A stretch of 15,062 nucleotides of DNA from an uncultured Rhodospirillaceae bacterium (lineage in GTDB: Bacteria; Pseudomonadota; Alphaproteobacteria; CAAGCB01; CAG-977): assembly GCA_900550445.1 (NCBI GenBank), contig URSF01000043.1:1-15062 (forward strand). The letters are read 5' to 3'. Positions 9,901-15,062 of the stretch are shown one piece after another. The notes beneath the pieces are model-generated. The model did no database searches and was not told the origin of the DNA. It worked only from the letters and a program-made list of their open reading frames with translations. Position numbers and translations under genes: made by a program. Numbering within the stretch: position 1 is the first letter of the stretch; each line of letters begins with the position of its first letter.

Positions 9901-11131
9901 CCGCAACATCAACGAAGCCGTGCGCAAAAACACAAACGACCTGCTGACGGCTTCGTCGCGGATCGGCTTTGAACTGGACGCCATGGGTGAAAACCTGCGC
10001 CGCAGAAACGAAGAAGCGTCCAAAGCCGCGGAAGACAGCCTGTCGCGTTCGCAGACGGCCGCTCAATTCCTGGAAGAAAAAGCGCATTTGCTGGCCGATA
10101 TGACCGATCAGGTCGTCAACGGACTGAATAACGCCGGCAGCGAATTTTCGGCACAAGCGAACAGGATTGAAGCCGCCGGAGAAATTGCGCGCGAACAAAT
10201 CGAAACGACCGGGGAAACTTTCCTGGTGCAGTCTCATCAGCTGACCCGTATTTCCGAAGAAGCGCAAAAAGCCATCAAGAATTTCAGCGTTGTCATGCGC
10301 GAACGCGCGGTTGATTTCAACAAAACGGCGGAAAATGCCGGCGCGCGCGTTCATGCTTTGAACGAAACCGTTCAGCAGATCGGCAAAGAATTTGAAGAAA
10401 TGTCCAACAAAGGCGTTATTCAGATTGATCTGGCCGGCCAGCGTCTGCGCGCCATGATCAGCGAAGTCGCAGGCAATTCCGAACGCATTGCGGTTGAAGT
10501 CCGCAAATCCGGCGAACAGTTTGTCGATCAGTCCGATTTGTTGTCAATCGCCGCGGAGGACGCGTTGAAACGTTTACAGGATTTATTGACCGTCATGCGC
10601 GACAACGCCAAAGAAATTCAGGAATCCGGCGAAAAGATTTCCGCGCAGTCCATCAAGCTGGGCGGCGCGTTCAACCGCCAGGTTCAGGCGTTGATTTCCG
10701 CGTCCCGATCGGCGGAAGAATATATTTCCGCTTTGGACAAGAAAAAAGAAGAAGCCGATACGGAACGCTTTATGCGCGAAGCGTCTTTTATTATAGAAAA
10801 GCTGCAGTCTTTGGGCGTCGACATGGCGCGCATTTATACGCCGAATGTCGAAGAAGACCTGTGGAAACGCTATTATTCCGGCGACAGAAGCGCCTTTATC
10901 CGACATTTATCCCGTGCCGTAGACAAGCATCAGGTGCGCAAAATGACGGATCTGTTTACGGAAAACGCCGAATTCAGGGAATGCGTGTCACGCTATGTGT
11001 CCGAATTTGACGGCATTTTGGCGCGCGCGCAGGAAAACGAACGCGCCGACGTGCTGACGGGCGTTCTTTTGGGATCGGAAGCCGGACGGCTATACATGCT
11101 TTTGTCGCGCGTGTTTAATAAAGAAAGCTGA
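6968..11131 (+). CDS. Giant two-TM coiled-coil protein, probable TipN/GPR-like polar scaffold
   Basis: 1387 aa. After a short acidic N-terminus come two membrane segments, about 39-60 and 75-95, and then over 1100 residues of almost unbroken helix with few prolines. The helix is built of degenerate repeats of the form (E)EQxALLxxASExA, interspersed with Gln, Thr and Ser at core positions, like apolipoprotein-type or chemoreceptor-like coiled coils. The last 120 residues (about 1265-1387) are compact and different: a helical block with 'LWKRYYSGDRSAFIRHL', 'FRECVSRYVSEF' and 'GRLYMLLSRVF'. Two N-terminal TM segments followed by a very long coiled coil is the architecture of Caulobacter TipN and Agrobacterium GPR (growth pole ring), which organise the cell pole. 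It has no HAMP, MCP signalling hairpin or kinase domain. AGGA at 6957-6960 supports the ATG start. Function is inferred from architecture; an SMC-like or unrelated structural protein is the alternative. Confidence 0.8.
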   Translation: MAQDTDLENGPDSSSDDGKMIFSENDLSVKQPKWYEDFSITAGLILSAAWGFVVVDYVLTTGWWSARFDMTPPEFMSFVAGALSPFAFIWVAAAYFSAQRKYVREAGKLRAYISEFMHPNAKNKLYVKSLLDDIRQQTADLNTVYAQLKECTADTGTVLSERVGDLTEIARSLEQRVDESVQKIKNRTDDLKASADLVDGQTARNIELLETNLNAVRQAADTTTDTLSAVTSSLQSDTAALKETGSVLTDKAMRLSAELREQNALLRGASENACDILTRQTAAAAAALTAQTEMIVKAGNDVFETLDEQSGRIKRDIQTQVALISDSGKEARDNISVITADLEEQTALLSEAAETARTNAEKMLSGLERRIETLEEIFERQNGVISDKDALLTQTSEKLQTTFKEQNALLDQEAEKIVARFKTIETTLDTYINEINAASATAVEQISSVSVSLDGKAEQIAKAGTQARTEISSVDEEIENRAGLLNAAASRLRSDAESVSGALAEHTRKLTTALDEASEKLAVMQENIRTGISEIDGNILTAEEKSETACQKLIKQAGELSDLTGALVSQAIVTETSLAQQQKYVSNASAKLEETKAALKEQADDLTGIAELLDSRAAETVLRLSRLLEDTISQAGKVTDQISEIDTSLSNKINALDLSSQRTVVANNTLREELERHKALLDASAQRVSTYAEELSAEITRQTTQMDISSELIKSRSEKAVLQIDEQFRKLAEDAQNMLDSTQNASTVLADQSEKVETLFNRQNTTLSAVSDKLAEQSAQVAAMLREQSEQADKDLERLVSRIHLIEEGLSVQTKELANASEMTVSQLETVGAALTRQTDNLNTLSETAKTKITETGNVMMQAAQKLTSVTQDSCTRNIQSTTALENKQNEFKQSADELMQRIAELQSEIEEQTDGLQKQSAKSTQQAVMIRDSMQRHIIDLGDVANIVATQSRMGEASLSNQINYLKEAAEDVMTHIRNINEAVRKNTNDLLTASSRIGFELDAMGENLRRRNEEASKAAEDSLSRSQTAAQFLEEKAHLLADMTDQVVNGLNNAGSEFSAQANRIEAAGEIAREQIETTGETFLVQSHQLTRISEEAQKAIKNFSVVMRERAVDFNKTAENAGARVHALNETVQQIGKEFEEMSNKGVIQIDLAGQRLRAMISEVAGNSERIAVEVRKSGEQFVDQSDLLSIAAEDALKRLQDLLTVMRDNAKEIQESGEKISAQSIKLGGAFNRQVQALISASRSAEEYISALDKKKEEADTERFMREASFIIEKLQSLGVDMARIYTPNVEEDLWKRYYSGDRSAFIRHLSRAVDKHQVRKMTDLFTENAEFRECVSRYVSEFDGILARAQENERADVLTGVLLGSEAGRLYMLLSRVFNKES

Positions 11132-11141
11132 CGCACGGAAA

Positions 11142-11170
11142 TTGTGATTGTTTTATGAAACTGTTACAAA
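11142..11170 (+). promoter_or_regulatory. Weak candidate promoter for the 11240-13645 gene pair
   Basis: TTGTGA (11142-11147), 17-bp spacer, TACAAA (11165-11170), each matching four of six consensus bases. Just downstream, at 11178-11196, lies a perfect 7-bp inverted repeat (ACAAAAG, 5-nt loop, CTTTTGT). It sits where an operator or a weak terminator of the preceding gene could be. Confidence 0.25.
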
Positions 11171-11239
11171 AAAATAGACAAAAGTGCCGCTTTTGTTTAT
11201 CTTACAAAGAAGAAGGCTTTTGTATTTTGGAGACTTAGG

Positions 11240-12952
11240 ATGACAACTTCTCTGGATTACGCACCGACAATAAAACTTTCCGCGAACACTTTGGATAACT
11301 ACGCTGCGGCCGCCGGCCGTAAGTATATGAATATCAGCAGCCGTATTAAGCAAAAGGTCAAAAGCGTTCCCGTTTTGGACAAGATCGTTAAAAACGTCAA
11401 GGCCTGGGATCAAAAAATGACGCAGAAACACGGCGCGGCCTATAAATTTGCCAAAGGTGCCGTCATCGGTACGGCTATCGGTGTCGGTCTGGCCGCCGCG
11501 GGGGCGGAAGTCGCCACGGCCTATGCCGCGGTTAATGCCGTGCGTGCCGCGGGCAGTCTGCTGGCACAGGCGGAAAAAGCCAGACAGGAAGGAAAAACTG
11601 CCGGTTTTTCGGACTTTGCCGCCAAAAACAAAATGGCCGTCGGATTGGCCGCCGTTTCCATCGGTATGTCCGCCGCGGGCGTGACTGCCGGCGTGATTGA
11701 AAATCAAGCCGCCATTTCTGTTATTTCGTCTGCCAGACAGGCTGCCGTCGGCGGCATGATGGCAACGTCGACTGCCACAAAAATTCATAAAATCAATTCT
11801 GAGGAAAAAGACGGTAAAATCACTGCCGAACAAGCAAAACAGGCCAAGAAAGAACAATATGCCGAACTGGCGGGGAATTTGACGGGCCTGCTGGCGGTTT
11901 CGGGAATTTCATCACAGATGAATACAAACGCCGGACCGGAGAATCAGGCGCAGCCTCAAACGCCTTCACCCGATCAGACTGTTCAGTCCGAAACCGCTCC
12001 GACGCCCGCCCCCGAACCGATTTACAACGGCGGAGTTCTGCCCGAAGTGGTTGTGACTGCCCCGGCCCCCGAACAAACTTATGACGGCGGCGCCTTGCCT
12101 GAAGTAGTCGTGACGGCTCCGGCCCCCGAACATACGCCGCAGCCCGAAGCTCCCATTATTTCCAGAGAAGACCTGCCGCGTCTGCAACCGTTGCCGGAAA
12201 TCCGGCCGCCTCAGCCCGAACCTGCTTTGCCGGAAATTCGCACGCCGGCGGATCAAAGGCCGATCAATGTTGAAAAAGATACCTTTGTTTCCTATACTCA
12301 AATGGTTTCACCGACGGCCAACACCGTCAGTCTGGATATTTCCGACAATAACCACATGATCAACAACCATGACAGTTCTTCTTTGTTTGTCGAAGTACAG
12401 GATATTAAGGGATCCGAAGCGAAACTGATGTCTATGTCCGTTCACAATGACGGCCGGTATTCCGACATTCCGACCATGCACATTAACGCAGACGGCAAAG
12501 TAACGCAGCTGCCGGATTGGCACGCCATGCCCGACGCGAACGGGGACAGCCATTTATCTGACCGTGAAATACGGAACTGGGCGGCAAAGCGCGAAGCGTC
12601 GTTGCAGACCGTTTTGTCCGAACAGGAAGCGCGCAATGTCGTCATGACGGAATTAAACGAAGAAGCAAAGTTGTATAACGGCGATAACATCTATGCCGTC
12701 AAATCAGAACAAAATACCGGCACGACTAGATACGACGGCCCGGCGGACGGTTTGAACAAAGGCGGTGAAAACGCCGCGGACCGTGTCCGCAATATCGGTA
12801 CGCAACAGGCCGATAAAATTGCCAATTCCGCTCGGGAAATCATGTGCAACCGTATTGACGCACAGGGAAACGCCTGTCAGGTCGATGCGACGGAAAAACA
12901 AATTCAGACCGCGGATATTTTGTTGCGTTCTGCCGCAAATAAAGTCCGATAA
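11240..12952 (+). CDS. Unknown protein with hydrophobic Gly/Ala segments, Pro-rich repeat and EF-hand-like loop
   Basis: 570 aa, not recognised as a known family. Residues 1-70 are basic and helical, without a classical signal peptide. Residues 72-105 and 132-178 are rich in Gly and Ala with small-residue zippers (GAVIGTAIGVGLAAAG) and may insert in a membrane as hairpins. A charged helix (about 187-210) and a Pro/Glu-rich linker (about 225-330) follow; the linker contains two copies of a 19-residue repeat (256-274, 275-293) and part of a third. Residues 340-500 look folded and hold a good calcium-binding loop at 432-443 (DANGDSHLSDRE: D1, N3, D5, L8, E12). The only two cysteines, C536 and C546, are near the C-terminus and could form a disulfide. 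TTGGAG at 11227-11232 precedes the ATG. The next gene starts 12 bp after the stop, so the two are probably one operon. A surface or secreted role is possible but unproven. Confidence 0.75.
   Translation: MTTSLDYAPTIKLSANTLDNYAAAAGRKYMNISSRIKQKVKSVPVLDKIVKNVKAWDQKMTQKHGAAYKFAKGAVIGTAIGVGLAAAGAEVATAYAAVNAVRAAGSLLAQAEKARQEGKTAGFSDFAAKNKMAVGLAAVSIGMSAAGVTAGVIENQAAISVISSARQAAVGGMMATSTATKIHKINSEEKDGKITAEQAKQAKKEQYAELAGNLTGLLAVSGISSQMNTNAGPENQAQPQTPSPDQTVQSETAPTPAPEPIYNGGVLPEVVVTAPAPEQTYDGGALPEVVVTAPAPEHTPQPEAPIISREDLPRLQPLPEIRPPQPEPALPEIRTPADQRPINVEKDTFVSYTQMVSPTANTVSLDISDNNHMINNHDSSSLFVEVQDIKGSEAKLMSMSVHNDGRYSDIPTMHINADGKVTQLPDWHAMPDANGDSHLSDREIRNWAAKREASLQTVLSEQEARNVVMTELNEEAKLYNGDNIYAVKSEQNTGTTRYDGPADGLNKGGENAADRVRNIGTQQADKIANSAREIMCNRIDAQGNACQVDATEKQIQTADILLRSAANKVR
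12005..12118 (+). repeat. Two in-frame 57-bp tandem repeats (19 residues each)
   Basis: The repeat unit reads PAPE-x-x-Y-(N/D)-G-G-x-LPEVVVTA. The first copy is 12005-12061 and the second 12062-12118; a partial third (PAPEHTPQPE) follows to about 12148. Within EVVVTA the two copies differ at synonymous positions only, which indicates protein-level constraint. The EVVVTA segment resembles the TonB box of TonB-dependent receptors, though no beta-barrel is present. Confidence 0.85.
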
Positions 12953-12964
12953 GGCAGGCTGTTT

Positions 12965-13645
12965 ATGGAAGACGTTTCTTTTTTATATGCGGAATTACAG
13001 CGATACAAAAAGAATCCCGCTGCCTTTGACGACGGAAAAAAAGAACAGCTTTCCCGCAGGACGGACACTTTTTTAAATGAGTATCTGGCAGACGAGATCA
13101 TTTTTGAAACCGACGCGGCGCCCGAATTATTAATGTTGCTGCAAAAAGCGGCAGTCTTTGACGGTCTGCACGAAAAAATCAAACAGGCGCGCAAAAAACT
13201 GCAGCAACAACTAAACGATTTTGACAGACGTTACGGTTTGGCCGGGCTGGAATCTCTGCCGGCGGAATTAATTGAAAAAAACATTGATAAAATCAGTGTT
13301 CTGGCGCAAATGCCGTTAAAGGAACGCCCGGCGTTCAAACATATGTTCGATATCATATCGCAAATTGATCTGACCGACGAAAACGGCAATTCTTTAGGCC
13401 AAAACGGCCGCGACAGAATCGAAACGACTGTTACCGAACTGGCCAAAACGGACGCTTTTTTCTGCCTGCTGGGGGCAAAGGATTTAACTGTTGACGAATA
13501 TTTCAGCGTTTTGCACGACGCGATGCAGGTCAATCTGATCGGCCTGTTTTATACCGAAGAAATCGCCCGTCATTACCCGCTGAGCGAAGAAATGAAAGAA
13601 AAAGCCGCTCTCTATATGGAAAAGCTGACCGAGCTGATCAAATAG
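12965..13645 (+). CDS. Unknown helical cytoplasmic protein, operon partner of the 570-aa protein
   Basis: 226 aa, no family recognised. It is predicted by eye to be almost all helix, acidic and Lys/Leu-rich, with no signal peptide and no membrane segment. A leucine-rich charged stretch (about 55-85, 'LLMLLQKAAVF' then 'KQARKKLQQQLNDF') could be a short coiled coil. AAGGCAGG (12951-12958), which overlaps the preceding stop codon, is a good ribosome binding site for the ATG at 12965. The close spacing suggests that it works with the 570-residue protein, for example as chaperone or partner, but nothing in the sequence proves this. Confidence 0.75.
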   Translation: MEDVSFLYAELQRYKKNPAAFDDGKKEQLSRRTDTFLNEYLADEIIFETDAAPELLMLLQKAAVFDGLHEKIKQARKKLQQQLNDFDRRYGLAGLESLPAELIEKNIDKISVLAQMPLKERPAFKHMFDIISQIDLTDENGNSLGQNGRDRIETTVTELAKTDAFFCLLGAKDLTVDEYFSVLHDAMQVNLIGLFYTEEIARHYPLSEEMKEKAALYMEKLTELIK

Positions 13646-13646
13646 C

Positions 13647-13680
13647 GGCGCGGAGCTTATGCGAAAAAGCGCCCTTTTTT
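13647..13680 (+). terminator. Probable intrinsic terminator of the unknown operon
   Basis: GGCGC (13647-13651) and GCGCC (13669-13673) can pair around a 17-nt loop; a T-run of six (13675-13680) follows after one C. It starts 2 bp past the stop codon of the 226-residue protein. The stem is short and the loop large, so it is a moderate call. Confidence 0.5.
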
Positions 13681-13749
13681 ATAAACGGGTGGAGAGCTGT
13701 CCGCAGGGTTAATAAAGTTTAGAATTATTTAAAATAATCATTTTGCTAC

Positions 13750-13778
13750 TTGCTTTTTAATATATTTTCTCATATTAT
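13750..13778 (+). promoter_or_regulatory. Candidate rpoH promoter (sigma-70 with overlapping sigma-32-like elements)
   Basis: TTGCTT (13750-13755), 17-bp spacer, TATTAT (13773-13778; five of six -10 matches). The predicted start near 13785 gives a leader of about 67 nt. A sigma-32-like pair overlaps it: CTTGCT (13749-13754) and, 14 bp on, CTCATATT (13769-13776), compared with CTTGAA and CCCATNT. Autoregulation of rpoH by sigma-32-type promoters is known in Caulobacter. Upstream, ATTATT/AATAAT (13724-13738) forms a small AT-rich inverted repeat. Confidence 0.5.
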
Positions 13779-13805
13779 GATTTCGGTAAGAATGCTCAGG
13801 AGAGG

Positions 13806-13854
13806 TTCTTTAAACACAGCAATGTCATGTTGCTTACGAAAGGATATGACGATG
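13806..13854 (+). promoter_or_regulatory. Candidate RNA thermometer hairpin over the rpoH ribosome binding site
   Basis: The Shine-Dalgarno AAAGGA (13839-13844) can pair with UUCUUU (13806-13811) through six pairs, one of them G-U. Between them lies a second hairpin, GCAAU (13819-13823) with GUUGC (13829-13833). A competing pairing joins UGUCAU (13823-13828) with AUGACA (13852-13857), which contains the start codon. Both folds would hide the translation start. Confidence 0.35.
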
Positions 13855-14700
13855 ACAACAACTTTACTGCCTGTCGTTCAAAACGGCGTACAATCTTATT
13901 TAGCGTCCATACGGCGCATTCCGGTTTTATCAGCGGAAGAAGAATACATGCTGGCGAACAGATTTCGCGATCACGGCGATTTGACGGCTGCGAAAAAGCT
14001 GATTTCGGCACATTTGCGTTTGGCGGCAAAGATTGCTTTTTCCTACCGTTTTTATGGTCTGCCGCTGGAAGACCTGATATCCGAAGCCAACATCGGCCTG
14101 ATGCAAGCGGTCAAACGGTTTGAACCGGACAAAGGCAACCGTTTATCGACCTATGCGGTTTGGTGGATCAAGGCTGCGGTCAACGAATTTATATTAAAAT
14201 CCTGGTCGCTGGTGCGGATCGGTACGATCGCGGCGCAAAAACGTTTATTTTACAATCTGCGCAAGATCAAGGCCCGGCTGGGATTATACGGCGATTCGTC
14301 TTTGGACGCCGACAGCATCAAAGAAATATCGCAGGATCTGAACGTTTCCGAAGAAGACGTCACTGCGATGGACATGCGTTTAAACGGCGACGTTTCATTA
14401 AATACGCCCGTATTTGACGACGGTTATGCCGAACGTCAGGATTTTTTAACGGACGAAACAAACATTGAAGACGATCTGGCCGACCGTCAGGAAAGCAATA
14501 TTCGTCTGCAGCTGCTGGCGCAGGCGATGAATAAGCTGAATGAGCGTGAAAAGATCATTGTTCAGGCCAGACGGTTGTCCGAAAATCCGGATACGCTGGA
14601 CGCTTTGGGCGAACGCCTGGGCATTTCCCGCGAACGTGTCCGCCAGATTGAAAACCGCGCTATTGAAAAAATGACGCAGTATATCCAAAATCGCTGCTAA
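13852..14700 (+). CDS. rpoH: RNA polymerase heat-shock sigma factor RpoH (sigma-32)
   Basis: 282 aa, the usual RpoH length. It directs RNA polymerase to heat-shock promoters such as those of chaperones and proteases. Region 1.2 starts at about residue 15 (SYLASIRRIPVLSAEEE). Region 2 (about 50-115) has the core-binding helix 'LISAHLRLAAKIA', then 'YGLPLEDLISEANIGLMQAVKRFEP' and the -10-reading 'STYAVWWIKAAVNEFILKS'. The RpoH box, diagnostic of the family, is QKRLFYNLR at 129-137. Region 4.2 with its helix-turn-helix is at about 240-275 (LGERLGISRERVRQIENRAIEKM split by its key residues G-I-S-R-E-R-V-R-Q-I-E). The ATG at 13852 is chosen because GAAAGGA lies 7 bp upstream; the ATG at 13846 is too close to it, and an earlier in-frame TTG at 13750 lies inside the promoter. 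A terminator follows, and no gene is co-transcribed. Confidence 0.95.
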   Translation: MTTTLLPVVQNGVQSYLASIRRIPVLSAEEEYMLANRFRDHGDLTAAKKLISAHLRLAAKIAFSYRFYGLPLEDLISEANIGLMQAVKRFEPDKGNRLSTYAVWWIKAAVNEFILKSWSLVRIGTIAAQKRLFYNLRKIKARLGLYGDSSLDADSIKEISQDLNVSEEDVTAMDMRLNGDVSLNTPVFDDGYAERQDFLTDETNIEDDLADRQESNIRLQLLAQAMNKLNEREKIIVQARRLSENPDTLDALGERLGISRERVRQIENRAIEKMTQYIQNRC

Positions 14701-14715
14701 CCGTGCGAACGGCTG

Positions 14716-14750
14716 GACGCAAGGTGTGCCGGCCGTAGCGTCAGTTTTTT
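14716..14750 (+). terminator. Intrinsic terminator of rpoH
   Basis: GACGC (14716-14720) pairs with GCGTC (14738-14742) around a 17-nt loop, and after AG a run of six T (14745-14750) follows. It starts 15 bp past the rpoH stop. Its tail (GCGTCAG plus Ts) is the same as the tail of the repeat units that follow. Confidence 0.65.
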
Positions 14751-14796
14751 GTTTCCTTGCCACCGGCACAACCCACCCCCCTGTCTGGAAGACGTT

Positions 14797-14854
14797 ATGC
14801 CCGTGGCGCTGCCACCCCCGCACGGGTACTAGCCGTACGGGCATCAGTTTTTTT
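14797..14854 (+). terminator. Terminator-like hairpin of repeat unit 1
   Basis: A perfect 8-bp inverted repeat, ATGCCCGT (14797-14804) with ACGGGCAT (14837-14844), is followed by CAG and seven T (14848-14854). Inside are GTGGC/GCCAC (14803-14807, 14811-14815) and an alternative partner for the left arm, CCCGTG (14800-14805) with CACGGG (14821-14826). Confidence 0.55.
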
Positions 14855-14900
14855 ACTTTCTTACCGCTGGCACGACCTAATCCCCCGTCGGGAGGACGTT

Positions 14901-14957
14901 ATGCCCGTGGCGCCGCCACCCCCGCACGGGTACTGGCCGTACGGGCGTCAGTTTTTT
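14901..14957 (+). terminator. Terminator-like hairpin of repeat unit 2
   Basis: ATGCCCGT (14901-14908) pairs with ACGGGCGT (14941-14948), the one change being compensated by a G-U pair, followed by CAG and six T (14952-14957). The alternative pair CCCGTG (14904-14909) with CACGGG (14925-14930) is also present. Confidence 0.5.
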
Positions 14958-15062
14958 GTTTTCTTGCTACTGGCACGGCCTAATCTCCTGTCCGGAGGAC
15001 GTTTCCCCCGCACGGGTAGTGCCCTCGGCCGCCGGCCGCGCCGCCACCCTACGGGAAAGCCC

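Larger units (their letters stand above)
14731..15020 (+). repeat. Tandem array of three about 104-bp structured repeats
   Basis: Units align with a period of 103-104 bp (TCAG landmark at 14741, 14844 and 14948). Units 1 and 2 are almost identical from GACGTT to the T-run (about three differences in 53 bases) and more diverged before it. Unit 3 has lost about 17-20 bp after GGAGGACGTT, including the left arm ATGCCCGT and the inner GTGGC hairpin. The units carry no direct-repeat/spacer pattern and are not a CRISPR array. Confidence 0.85.
14701..15062. other. Gene-free GC-rich region after rpoH
   Basis: No convincing gene is present. The region holds the rpoH terminator and a tandem array of structured repeats (described separately). 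Bases 15021-15062 are very GC-rich, with the palindrome GGCCGCCGGCC near 15027-15037, and continue past the window. Confidence 0.6.

Noticed and set aside
11153..11857. A 234-codon open frame on the minus strand
   Set aside because: It covers the promoter region and start of the 570-residue gene on the opposite strand and has Gly/Arg/His-rich shadow composition.
13750..13851. A longer rpoH starting at TTG 13750
   Set aside because: This stretch contains the promoter and leader; GAAAGGA is correctly spaced only for the ATG at 13852.
14446..14844. A 132-codon minus-strand frame through the end of rpoH and the repeats
   Set aside because: It is antisense to rpoH and then runs through structured repeats; no start signal and no family resemblance.
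14731..15020. CRISPR array
   Set aside because: The repeats are about 104 bp, adjacent and without unique spacers of constant length; no cas genes are visible.

Overview
The window (about 15 kb) looks like chromosomal DNA of an uncultured alphaproteobacterium of moderate GC. The reasons are an RpoH-type sigma factor with a clear RpoH box, a very long two-TM coiled-coil protein of the TipN/GPR (polar scaffold) kind, and a long, eukaryote-like isoleucyl-tRNA synthetase. The species cannot be named from sequence alone. No rRNA, tRNA, CRISPR array, transposase or phage gene is visible.

Layout. (1) Nt 1-2906, plus strand: the 3' part of a Pro/Ala-rich protein with a FliK-like C-terminal fold, overlapping by 4 nt a membrane-anchored J-domain protein with a cysteine cluster and a probable SH3-like tail. 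(2) Nt 2903-3424, minus strand: a small membrane-anchored DUF2726 protein, convergent with the J-domain gene. (3) Nt 3638-6820, minus strand: ileS followed by a strong bidirectional terminator. (4) Nt 6821-6967: a divergent promoter region between ileS and the next gene. (5) Nt 6968-11131, plus strand: a 1387-residue coiled-coil membrane protein. (6) Nt 11240-13645: two genes of unknown function in one apparent operon, the first (570 aa) with Gly/Ala-rich hydrophobic segments, an in-frame 19-residue repeat and an EF-hand-like loop. (7) Nt 13750-14700: rpoH, with a recognisable promoter and a 5' leader that can fold over its ribosome binding site. (8) Nt 14701-15062: no convincing gene, but a tandem array of about 104-bp structured repeats, each ending in a T-run like an intrinsic terminator and each able to form mutually exclusive hairpins.

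How the genes work together: two loci concern protein folding and stress (J-domain protein, RpoH), one concerns translation (IleRS), and one probably concerns cell-pole organisation. They do not form one pathway. The least explained parts are the orphan pair at 11240-13645, the 104-bp repeat array after rpoH, and the possible RNA thermometer in front of rpoH.
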